Part shown: piece after piece, positions 13,189 through 25,900 of the stretch
Position numbering within the stretch: the stretch's first letter is position 1
How the letters are laid out: every line of letters starts with the position of its first letter
Origin: Lineus longissimus
Taxonomy: Eukaryota > Nemertea > Pilidiophora > Heteronemertea > Lineidae
DNA length: 60,000 bases
NCBI RefSeq assembly: GCF_910592395.1
Contig: NC_088312.1
Coordinates: forward strand, 10,046,001-10,106,000
Reading direction: 5' to 3'
The notes under the pieces: generated by a model
The model's database searches: none
What the model saw: only the letters and a program-made list of their open reading frames with translations
What the model was told of the DNA's origin: nothing
Position numbers and translations under genes: made by a program

Positions 13189-13814
13189 GTAAGTTAAGGG
13201 TGGGAATGCGTCTGGATAAAATCACTTTGCGAGCTACGCCCCTGGCACGGCCATGTTGCTATATCAAAAAGTGGCTTGCTCGATCTAATGAATAGGGCAT
13301 CTTTCCCGTGCAGGAATACAACGATACTTCCACACCTCGGTACAAATTAAACTTTGTGAACGTGATGAAATGTACATGTACCTCTCCCTTTACTATCAGC
13401 TCGGACACCGGGCTATCAGCAGAGACTAAAAACATAGGAATTGGCGTACACTTTCATTTTTCTTTGTTTTCTGATGCACTTGAGGCGGAAGTTACGGGAA
13501 TGGCATTTATTAGAAACCATCGTGAAATGCATATGGTTTAATCTGTATCCCACTTGGCGTTCTCTTTCTCCGTTGAGCGTTTGCAGTGATTAATTAACTG
13601 CCAACCTGTCCGGCATAATTGAAACATGCCAGAGGATCAATGCAGATATCGAACTCATTTCTACTGGTAAGATGCACGCAGTGTGCACTGCACAAATAAA
13701 CACTCTCCATGTATAATATAGCACTGTTATTTCTACTTCGTTAGAAAATGAACATTAAGCAGCCATCTTCAACAATCACATTGTGTTCTCATGTCGTTAT
13801 TTAATTTTTTCCAG

Positions 13815-13997
13815 CCAGTTGTCCTGACAAACCTGTGATACCAGATGCCCAGCCAGTTACTATAGAAATACGTGTCATTTATAAATGTAAAAACGGCAAA
13901 CTTTTTGACGGCTCACAACTCTATGCACAAAAGACCTGCGGTGGGCCGGGCGGAGGGAATGCATCAGAATGGTTGGGTCACGTTGATCCATGTAAAG
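13815..13997 (+). CDS. CCP exon 1 (divergent)
   Basis: 183 bp after TTCCAG and before GTAAGT, phase 1 to 1. It encodes SCPDKPVIPDA, YKCKNGK, a third cysteine in CGGPGGGNASEW and the final DPCK: four Cys and one Trp in CCP order. The glycine-rich segment is unusual. It is 5.1 kb from the next CCP exon, with the antisense UGT in between, so membership of the same gene is likely but not certain. Confidence 0.65.
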
Positions 13998-16900
13998 GTA
14001 AGTTCAAAGGTTGATGCATCGGTCTATGTCAGTTTGTTAACTGAATAGTGTGAATGCGCACTGACGTTGATGTCTGGCATATCTGGCATGATGGAGGCTC
14101 CTTTTTTCCAAGTTTACGGCAAAGCTTCAAATGTGTGTATACATGTAGTTATTTTTGAATAACTACATAAACTACATGAACTACTACTACTACTATAATT
14201 ATTTTAAAAATAAGTGTCGTGTGAAAGTGATCATATAAATAAAAGACATTAATTTTGGCTATTACTATAGATGGCTTTGCCATTCTAAAGTTGTTCCGCT
14301 TCTACAATGGTTTTGAAAAAAAATCATACATCTTGTGAGCTTACATTAAATCAGTATTACCGTATACGATTATCGCATGACAAATATTTGCTTTTCGAAG
14401 AACGAATGACTGTCGTATTGTCACCCATGGAATATTAGGACAGAATTTTTTTTAACAAGTTTAATATGATAAATTCCTTTGAACAGTAATCCTCTGTGCA
14501 TAAGCATAGGCCGTTAAGAGTGTGCAGTACATACTAGCGCAAGACTAAGCTTCATATTCCTAAAAATCACAGAAGTGAAGTACACACTCGCGCAAGACTA
14601 ATGTTCATATTCCTAAAAATCACAGAACCTAGAAAAAAGTATTTATATCGCATATCTATATACATGTACTTGTATGATATAATCCACTGCTTACTGGTGC
14701 ATCTGATTGTTCTACGCCTAACTACAGCTGAAAGGGTGGATGTCGTCCTGGGTGCCGACAAATGGTACCCAGGTTCGAGATCGACTGGACAATAAGCACC
14801 CTGGGTGCCATTACACTAGACAAACAGCACCCAGCTTCTTCTTCTACACTTTTCTATACGTACGACCGAGGTTGGCCCCATCTCCGTTTCCAACCGCGCT
14901 CTAAAAACATTTCTTTCATCTCTTTTTTCATTCTCTGAATATATCCCTCCTACATACCTTTTCTGAATAAATCATCCGAAATGTGCTTTCAAAGACCTAT
15001 AGGCCTAAACGCGTTTTTTTCTGTTTATCGGTTCTTGTTATTTCGCGCACTGCTAATGCCGCAAGTACCACGGCGCGAGATAAAACGAGATTGCAAGAAA
15101 CGTCCTCGTCCCTAAGATCTGTTAGCCAGGCAAAAAGAAGCTGGGTGCTGTTTGTCTAGTGTAATGGCACCCAGAGTGCTTATTGTCCAGTCGATCGCGA
15201 ACCTGGGTACCATTTGTCGGCACCCAGGACGACATCCACCCGTTCAGCCTAACTACATCATATTTGCCTTTCACTGTACGCGGATATATTCTGACAATAT
15301 ACATACATTTAGAGTGTAATATTTGAGCATGTACAGTCGAATTTGTGGTCATGGGTACATAAAAAATGCTGCATGTATGTGCTTCACCTTCAACTCAGAC
15401 ACAAAAGGCGAATGGATAATCAATTGGTTTTTTTAGCTACATCTTCACGATGTCCCGCAAATTTTACGATAGCAAATTGAACCAGCTTTTTCAACAAGAA
15501 TAAGATCAAGAGAAACAAGAGTGCAAGAAAGGCGAATATATCTATCATGAAATACTGAACGTATGTCATTTCACTGAGGGACGTTCTCAAGTGGTCATCC
15601 CCGTGCTCCATGACATGGTCAATCCAGAATGCGCCGGTCTTCCGGGGGTCAGGCAGACTCCTATGGATGGCTGACGCCTTCTTGATAGCCGCGGAATACT
15701 TTGGATTCTGGATGATTTCGTTGATGGCCTTGATGAGTTCTTCTGAAGTGAAGTTATGGATGTTCATATGAAGACCGTACCCTTTGTGGACAGCACGCTC
15801 GGCGTTGTATTCCTGTTCTGCGAAGACAGGAAAACCGAGCATAGGGACACCGTTGTTAACGGCTTCAAACTGTCCATTGCCACCGCAGTGTGTTATGAAC
15901 AACTTAACATTGGGGTGAGCTAGAAGGTCGTTCTGTGGCATCCATTGGACAATTTTCACGTTCCCTGGGATGGTTTCGTCGTAAGTTCTCGTGATTCGCC
16001 AGATTACGCGTTGTTTGATGTTTCCGAATGCAGATAGGAACTTGAGGAACATTTCCTTTGGTATGTAGGCTACTGCTGAGCCAAAGGAAAGGACTATGAC
16101 GCCATGTTGCGAATCATCTACGAATTTCTGGTAATCAGCAGGCAGTGGTTTCGCAGGTTTTGTGGTAAGGCCTCCGACTTGTATCAGATTCGGCATGGAC
16201 GGTGTTGGGCAATCAATGACGCCATTTTTGTTCATGATGAATAGTTTTGATTTCATAGCAATATCCTGCCACGAGGAATAAGGCTTTTCTCTGCCATATT
16301 CCGTGAACTGTTGCATATCCACAAATGTACTTACTATTATGTACCTCTCGTAAAAGGTCACTAGAAAAAAAGTTGTTAGTCTTGTTAAAAATGTGTTCGT
16401 TTCTGCGTCCAGTCCACACGGTGCAAAAAAGTTCACAAGTGGATGGGTCTTGACAAACCACGTGTATTGAAAGGTAGAGAGGCTGACTGTAGGAACACCG
16501 ATCTTGTGCGTCAACAGATAATAACATGGTATGACTAAGTCTACAAGAGCAATGTCGTATTTTTCTTCCTCCAGGCGTTTTATTAGATCGGCGTCGTGCA
16601 GTGCCATCTTGCAATCGTATGTGAATCGCGGTTGGGTCAACGTGTTAACCGCTTCCGTTCTCCCGAGTCGCTTGATCAAGAATACCTCAGTCCATCGCTC
16701 ATCCACAAGTTTCTGGTCTACCATCGACTTATTCGGTGATTTGTAGTATAGAAATTGAACGTCCATACCTTTGAATTGAGTTGGATTCTTTAGATTTTCA
16801 TCCATTACAACGTGGACGGTGTGGCCCATCTCAAGTAAACCCTGGCTGATAGCAGCAAACTCGTTCAGGTGGCTCCCGAACTGCATAGACAAAACCAATA

Positions 16901-19900
16901 CCTTCCTGGCCCCTGCTTCCCCCAATGCCGATAGGAGTAGGATACATCCGAGAACTATGGTCGCTGCGTGAACCGTTGGTGAACTAACCGTTACCTTCAT
17001 GTCTTCTGCAGAAAGAAGAGAATTAAGAGAACAAGCTCGGTGTTATCATACTAAAAAGTCGTCTCAATTAATTGAACATGAAACAAAATGGCTGAGCATT
17101 TATTTGTTCAGGACTGGTGTGTAATTTGAATTACGCCGATGCATGTGCCTCTGCGCCACTACGACAGCCCTACAAGTAATTATTGTTGCAGTTATAGTCT
17201 AGGCTTCGTGATGAGCGGCCCCCGCCCCGGTGCTTAAATTTGGGTCGGTGAAAACATTTCATAGTGATGGAGGAGTGATGCAGAGAAACGTGCAAAAAGT
17301 CCCGAGCTTTGCATTGCAGTCGTGGTGTCATTTTCGCGGCCAACAACAAGAAACGAAACATACAAAATGCCTACCTTAATACTTGAGCTGCAGCTAGTAA
17401 TGTAGTCAGAGGATATCCTCTCTTGTAACCCGCAACTGATAAAATAACGTACGTAGTCTATATGTCTACCGTTCAGACAAATGTACAGCTGCACACATGT
17501 CGGCAAACGTATTATATTGATTGAGGTCAACCTTATTCAAACCTGAAGAGTTAGAGCAATGTTAATACAGCTCGATGAGATGCATTCAGGTGCTTGATAC
17601 TTTCCTACTGCATTGTGTATAGAACTATGTCAAGTCCATGTATACAGTCGAACCTCCCTTAGCGGACACCTCTCTATTAAGGCCACTAAATTGGTAGTTT
17701 CTATTCAATTTGACCTCTCTAATCAGGACACCTCTCTATTAAGGACATCACTTGCCAGTCCCTAAGGTGTCCTTATAAATCGAGAGGTTCTACTGTACTA
17801 CTGTCATATTGAATGTTCTGCGGGCATCTCGAGAGCCTCTGAGTTAATACTGTGTGTACCCTAGGCCAGGCACTTGAAACTCAGTATGCTGCCGTTCAGG
17901 TAGACTACTTGGAGTAAGCATTTATTTTACTGAGTTGAAAATAAACAAAACTATAGTCACCTGTATATCTATACACGAATTTACGTACATTTACGGTGGC
18001 CCATAGAGGACATGCGTTTTTTTTCAATATATTACAATATTTTTCTTTTTACAATGCGATTTTTTTCTCTCGAAAATCAAAGCAGGCCCGGCGGACAGGT
18101 ACAATGAGGTGCATGCGGCGCGGTAAGCCATTGATTTTGGGCTGCATGTAAAATTGTATCCGATTTGATTAAGTAGCTTGTGGCAGTAGACCTGAATAAT
18201 ACAATGTCAATGACCTACCTCTTCAATTGTCTTCAACCTTGCGATGTCAATAACGAATTAGCTCCCGCTCCGATCTTTCTTATGTTGTTACTAGTACTCT
18301 CCTTGACCTGATACTAGTCCAGCCACAATCGTGGTTGTAAACATTTCTCACCGCGGTGGATATTATTTTCAACCGCGGTGGATATTATTTTCACCGCGGT
18401 GGGTATTATTTTCACCGCGGTGGGTATTATTTCCCACCGCGGTGGATATTATTTTCCACCGCGGTGGTGGGAATTATTATTTTTAACCCGGCGGTGGGAA
18501 TTATTTTTTCGGCGGTGAGAAATAAATCCGACGGCGGTTGTAATTCGAGAGAAAAAAATCGCATTGTAAAAAGAAAAATATTCTAATATATTGAAAATAA
18601 ACGCATGTCCTCTATGGGCCACCGTATACATTGGACCGTTGGATGAGCATTTTTTCTGTTTTGCGTAAACCCAGGCACACACAGCGTGCCCCAGGACGCG
18701 TCGAGATATGCAATGGTCTGTCATGCACTGGGAAATATAGACTCTAATCTGCATAAATGGATTTTAAAGCAAATAATTGTTGACCACTCAAAGAAGACTA
18801 TAGTGTCATCAGTCACGGGCTAAAGATGCCCGTCGACATAAAACCTACCTTTACGCAAAACCTTACCTCGACCTTAGAAAATCACCCTAACTTTATGGTT
18901 GTTCCTCTAGGACGCGACGTTTACACATCCCCGAGCCAACTCTTTCCAACACTACCAGGATCATCAAACGAAATGAAGACGAATGGCACATATCTAGTAA
19001 TGAATATACCTCTGCTATGAACAGGTTCACAAAGGTTCGCTCCAGCCATCAATATGGCCTACAACTACACTGAAAATGTAATTTTCCCTTTTTCAGATGT
19101 AAACTGTCGTGCACCACCAACAATTGACAATGCAACTTACAGCCTCACCAACTCCTCTTTAAACGGCCAGGCTACATATCAATGCGATCCGGGATTCGAA
19201 CTCTTTAAAGGGGATACCACGCTCAAGTGTCAGGATGATGGGAAGTGGGCTGGTGCTCAGCCAGTGTGTAGAAGTAAGGCTAACTGTGAATTGGGAAAAG
19301 TCTAGTTCCTCTTATCGCTGCCGTCGCTTATGCGTAGCTTTAGCATTATTTGTAAGCTTTTAAAGGGGTGACATTGGTTTTTTTTCCCTTTCTTCGTAAA
19401 TGTATATTAGCTGGTAATTTGGCTATGTCCCGTCACTCATGTAGTCTGAATGGGTCCAATATGAATATCGTCGCCTCATTTTCAAACTGTTAGGGCTTAT
19501 TTAGAGGTACCGGGTAGGTATTTGTCTTATAGCAATACTTTGAATTTAGTTTTTTTAAGAAGGGGCAGCCCAAATTCTGCTGAACTCAGATAGGTATTTT
19601 TATTAATTGACTGTGAGGATATAACACAGATAAATGTCAAGCATTTAACTCCTAAATCTTAGGAAGATATAGGGCATATTTTTCATGAAAGTTAAACGAA
19701 AACGATAATCTGACGTATTTACTTTACTCTCGACCTAAACATGTACTCCCTCATTCATCTCAAGGTGAAAACCAAATACTATTAAATGCTAATCTAAAAC
19801 ATTTTCCTCATTCTTCCCCTCCACTAATATCCCATACAAGCGTTCCTCGACAAGCGCTAATAGTCTTCATTATGATTGACCGCCGCTTTACAGATATGGT

Positions 19901-22900
19901 AACTCTAACTACTGCATATTTCCCTCCGATAAACGTAATAATTGAGATATAATAAAACCAGCCACCGCGCGGATCAAGTATTGGCAACCAATGATGACGC
20001 TTTTGTGTTTTGACCTCAATATAAGGCCATGTGAAACAATATTCTTGTTAAACATCCACTCTATCCGTCCAAAGGTTTCTCGCTTTCAATAAACTCGAAG
20101 GTCATTTCAACATCAAAATAGCTTCAGGCAATGCTGAAACATTTCATTTAGAAACTGACGCTATCACAAAAAAGGCTTCTGACAATGATGCCTTCCGAAA
20201 ACCGTTTCATTTTAGAAAACGAGTGGATCAAGAACGGTTTAAACAATATCAAGCAATCCAAAATGTCTGCCAGAGCATCGGTATCCTATCAACTGTTGCA
20301 TTTTCTTATGAAACCACGTGATGTGAAAATACTAGCATGTTAACTGGCTGTGGCCGACTGGTTTGGTGACCGTCATCCCCAAAGTAAGCCTTCCTCTTCT
20401 TCTGCGTTCGGCCGCTTCCTCCATACCTTTTGCAGCATGTTGAAAACGTCCTCTCCACCCCTTCATGAAAATCTGGAAAAGAGGATGCCAACCACTTATT
20501 TTTTTTTATCGCCCAATCGAACGGCCGATCCGTGTGGACAGTTCCTATTCTGCATTCTGTGCGTCATTTCCTGTTTTCAATGGCGTCCAAAGACGCTGCC
20601 GAGCACTTCTATTGAAAGTTGATAACATTATATTGAGTATATTTCATATTTTGCTGTGCCGGTCGAAAATGCCACATGTCACACAAAATTATTTTTTGTG
20701 ATATGGTAGGAAATAGGAATATTCAGTGTGATTGTAAGGAATGATGGGTTTCTGAAGGCCACATAATAACTGTTTAACATGCAGAAAAGCGGTATATATT
20801 TCATGCCCAAATGCAGAAGTTTTTTCTTAGCAAAACCATTCAGGCAAACACCCTTTTTTCGTGATGCGACTGTTATGATAAAGAGAAAAATGTTCCCCAT
20901 ACTGATGTCAACTAAATATTTTTGACCTACTATCAATTCTCTACCTAAATTGATACCGGCTTATAAGTATTATTATTTACTATGATATTGAAATGCAATC
21001 GTATTGTATCTGGAATCTGTTGATCCAGATTTTTTTCTTCAAAACCATGACGTACCGGTAACAGTATTGTCGCGTTGTCAGGTGCATGTTGACTATGGCT
21101 AGTTCATTGCAGGAATACTCTGTCCTGCATCACCAGTACCAACAAATGGTAAAGTATGTGTCAGCAGTAATCTACCAGGAGGTGTCGCAACCTATGGGTG
21201 TAATACCGGATACAGGATGAAGCCAAGTCCATCGACAAGCCAGTGTACTCCTACCGGAAGGTGGACGGGAACCATGCCAGTTTGCGAAAGTAAGAAGTTT
21301 TCTTTGAATTGTTCATTTGGTCATTACGCGTAAACGACAGTTGGAGTCTTGCACGATTTTAGTTGATTCTTAATTTTTAGCCGCCAAAACGAAATTCCTC
21401 AACAAAAATGATATACCCCGTCCCGATATATAGAAACATATAAAGTGAGTGCAAATCATTCCTTTATGAAGTGAAAATCTTAGCCAATAGAAAATGGAAA
21501 CAGCTCTTATCAAAATACGCCTGTTCATCCTATTGTACTGTACATGTACATGTATTAAGAGTTGAGCAGTGCCGGCAAAATATCTCTCACAGGTACCACG
21601 GATTTTCAGTTTATATCTTCTAGCTCTGTCTCTCTTTCGAAGTCTTTGAATGCACTTGTCGTATTTTACAATAGCTCGATAAGGTTCCTGGTTTGCCGGA
21701 AGGTATCCCCTTAGCCTATAAAGTCGTATTACCAATAAAGTCGTCTTTTGCCTCGTTATTTACTGTTTTGCTAATTGTTTGCAGGTTCGCACAAAGATTC
21801 CTCTCCCCGCATACGCACACACCGACACACGGATTTGTTCGCAAATCCGTACAGTCGCGCTGACACACGGGTTTATTTGTGAAGCCCACACACCCAGACA
21901 CACGTTTTATTCGTAAAACCTTGGTAACGCAACCTCACCCTTGCCAACCAATGAAAATAGAGAAAAAAGGAACAATACATAATTAATGTTTTCGTGGTAC
22001 TGTTGATTGTCAATGTTTTGTCCATCAAGGCTTTGCTTGATGCATACAGTACACCAGTGAATCAATCTTGTTTCTTTTATCTATTCACCTATTCAATCTC
22101 GCTATTTTTCATAGAGTTTTTCCTGTTCCAAATATTGGCGAGCAGTGAAAGTGATTAACGGCCGTCATGATACGTTGGCTAAAGTGAACGCAAAAATCTA
22201 ATTAATCCAACACGCTCATTTACCTGAGCTTCATGCATGGATTCCCAAGCGTATACGCTCTCAGTCAAAGGTTGACTAGACAGAGAAGTATGTATCATTT
22301 AGATAAGGAGTGAGGACTGGGGAAAATTATTAATTTCCTTTATTCGAAAAAAATAAAAAACAGCTAATAAGACATTTTCTGCAAATCTCTCTCTGTCCTT
22401 TTTACTATCACACGGAATTAAATGCACCACGGTAAAATTTCGTTTCAAACTTACCTTTTTAAAGTTTTTCTGATCATTTTTAGGTAGCCCACTCCTTGAT
22501 TCACTCGATTCAGAATACTGACCCCTGTGACTTTCGTCGGAAAGTGAACTAGATTGCCTAAGAAAAAAAATTCAGCGAAAATTAAAAAGAAACGCCACGT
22601 ATGTTTCTTCCCAGAGCATCCCCTTTGAAATGTGATATTTTTACACCCTTGTAGGAGTGTCGTGTAATGTAGCTACAGCAGTCCCCTACACCAAAAAGGA
22701 ATCCCCCAAAGATGCCACACTTGGTGACGTCACGAAGTACCAATGCATCAGCGGATATCGCCGGTTGAAAGGGGACCACGAGAAGGTGTGTCAAGAAAAT
22801 AGCACGTGGTCGGGAGAAAATTTGATTTGTAAGAGTGAGTATGCACCAAATTAATAATAATATGGTATCTTTCTACGAAGTGCGCCATTGGAGCGCCTCT

Positions 22901-25900
22901 GTGCAGTTGTAGTAGTCATCCTTGGTTAGGTTTGGAAATTCAGAAATTAAACTGGCAGAAACCAATTAAATGTTAACACAATGTCATGTGCTGCCAGCAA
23001 ATATTAAACGGGGCGTCACCTTCTTTATAGTACTCGTTATTGTAAGGACTTGATAATTGGTACTTGTTACCTTGGATATATCGATCAGAAAATCTGGAAT
23101 GGTGAAGTATTTGGTGAGTTTTGTGGTATATGATATGTGTCACTTATAACGATACATTGTGCAAAATAATCTGTACCTCGGGCTACTTACTTTACTATCT
23201 GCTTGAAATATCCTGGATGCGCCCCCCCCCCCCATGCGCCCCCGAGTCCCCCCCCCCCATGCGCCCCCAAGTCCTAGTATAAGTTTCGTAATGCCATTGT
23301 CCGACACGACCTTCAAATATGAATGAGAAACACGGCGTTATTTTACATAATGATATGAATCATGCTCTCTACAAAGGAGTACCATGTCCCACGCCCCTCG
23401 TCTTGCCAAAGTCTACAATGATTCCGAACAAGACAAGTTACGTGTTTGAGGATTTCATCCGGTATTCATGCCACCCTGGCTTTGAGAAGATCCATGGCGA
23501 CTCCAACAGGAACTGTCAGGCTGACGGAAAGTGGTCGGGGATACCGCCATTTTGTCAAGGTAGCAACCTTAATGTTGTTCGCAGTTTTTCTGCAGAATAT
23601 CAGTGTTGCACAAAAATTTCACTCTCCGTAGATATGATACTTTTTTATTGAGCCTGAAGTTATTCGACGGGTGTTAGATGCTAACATCTTACCTTTCTTC
23701 CAACCTATGCTCTTATCGTACATGCGTGTCAGGTCACAATTCTTGGTTATCTTCCAACGAGCATATGTTTTTAACACATCCATCCAACCTACATTTTGCA
23801 TTCGATCTACTGCTTCGAATGCAACAAACTTTCCACGTCAGTAACATTTTGCGTTAGTGTCTAACGCCCGTTTAAACCATGGCTCTGCGCGACCGAACTA
23901 CATGTAGTGCATGTATGTGCCTATTGTAGTGCACGTCAGTGTTCTACCTCTTGCTCGTTCTCTCAGTGTTGTGATTGTTGCTTTCCTTCCGTGTATCATG
24001 TATAACGTACCGGATCTACAAACCAGGAACACGCAATAATCAAGCACAAACCACCATCTTGAACCTTATGGACCATCTCAAAACTCTGAAATACAGAGTA
24101 ATATTTGGTAGAGCAGTCGTACCTAAGCAATATAAGAAACTGTAAGATATGGCCAAAATTCAATGGAGGAGAGGGGCGGGCGGTAAAAATCTGCTTCAAA
24201 CATGTAGAATGCATAATGCGTTGCGGTCATTTGGTGAGCAAATCCAGTACGATATATATATAGGAGCACACATCGCACCTCACTGGGTCAAATTAGGTAA
24301 GGTCGAAAAGGGTAAGCAATCTTCAGAGACCATCATAGTAGATAGAGAATGAAACCTCTTTCTAGTGAGGTATCACACCCGCACAGAATAGTGCACAGGT
24401 ATAACTGTCCTATCCATAGTTGTTGCAAGAGTCAGTCAAATCGGCAAAAAGCGTTATTCCCTCGATATCGCCAGAATCATACATGTAGTACCGCCCCACT
24501 GCATCAAAGCTTTAAAGCTGGCAAAAGTGCCATTTTCACCCGATTCGACTCTTTGACTGCTCTCCTCTGCCCGGCCTGCGTCTTTTCGTCGACTTAGTCG
24601 TTTGATTGAACTGTCCGCCCAATAATGTCGGTAATGATGGCGCGCGACGAATATCGGACTTTGCTTGAAGATATTCTTGGAAAAGAAAGTGATCTTTCAG
24701 AAATTTGGTGTCCAAAACTAGCAGAGGTCCCAAACGCCATATTGAAATACACGGGAATGCGTCTTCAGGATGTTGCGATCTACACGTGTGCAGAACGACA
24801 TCAGTTGATTAGCGGACATGCCAAACATACGTGTCAACTAAACGGCACGTGGGCAGGAACAGCGCCAATCTGCAAAGGTAGGCTAAACCTATTTATTTTG
24901 TTCATTTCTCCCCCGATAAGTTGAATGTGAGTTTTGCTTATGTAATGCTAAATATTGTTTGTTCAGTGACGTCTTTTTCAATTGTTGTATGCATTTTAGC
25001 ATGTAAAACGGGACTTTTGTCACTTTCATCAGCTTGTTTTTCAAAACCAAAGGAAGGAAGGAATATTGTTCTGGTCAATATAAACTGATTGCGTCAATAT
25101 TGACGCTCAACCTTAACATGTGTATCTTTTCCGACGTTTACCTGCCTCTGAACACGAAAATAATTACATCTTTATTCTATAAAATGGCTTATGGAAAATC
25201 CAAATGTACTCCCGGCCCGCCTTTCATTACAACAATAGATTTTATGCCAGAAGCAATTTGATATTGTGTTGATAGAGCATACAAAAGCAGAAAAAGCATT
25301 TGTCACAGTAACAAGTGGCTGATATTGAAACAATAAGTCAATTGCATATCGCTTATGTTTCTGAGAATGTTGTACTGAGGTGTGTCCCAAAGAGAGGTCA
25401 GAATGATAATAATGCTGAAAATGATAATGATGATGATGGTGATGATGATGATGATGATGATGACGATGATGATGTTGATGTGGCTTGACGTGGGAAATCT
25501 CAACATGATTCTGCAGTGAAACTTTTTTAACCACCCCATATTTAGAATATTTTCTCCAATTCAGTTACTGGCTGTCTAGAACCGGCCGAATTTCCCGGAG
25601 TGGTGCGACTAACTAATACTTCTACTTGGAGTACAGATAGCTCAGTTAGTTTTGCATGCGACACGGGGTTTACAAATATTAGCGGAGATGCTGATAGAAC
25701 GTGCCTTAAAAACGGAAGCTGGTCTGGTTCGCCTTTAGTTTGCAAGGGTAAGTTATAGATTTGAAATTTTTTGAGTTCACGTTTGAAAAAAACGAAAAGA
25801 TTGTGTAGTTAAATGCTGATTTATTTTTATTTGAAGTTCTTCGATGAGGAGCAAGCTGGTCGACTTGGTCCATGTATTGGCATCTACTAAACGCTCCATT

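Noticed and set aside
16213-16614. 133-codon minus-strand open frame
   Set aside because: Shadow of the UGT coding sequence in another frame.
18356-18586. 76-codon open frame rich in RGGYYFH repeats
   Set aside because: It is the translation of the ACCGCGGTGGATATTATTTTC tandem array inside the foldback element, without splice or start context.
18301-18626. CRISPR-like array because of regular repeats
   Set aside because: Repeats are contiguous with no unique spacers and lie in an animal intron.
25172-25539. Antisense frames with poly-His and poly-Ile
   Set aside because: Products of the GAT microsatellite at 25432-25478.
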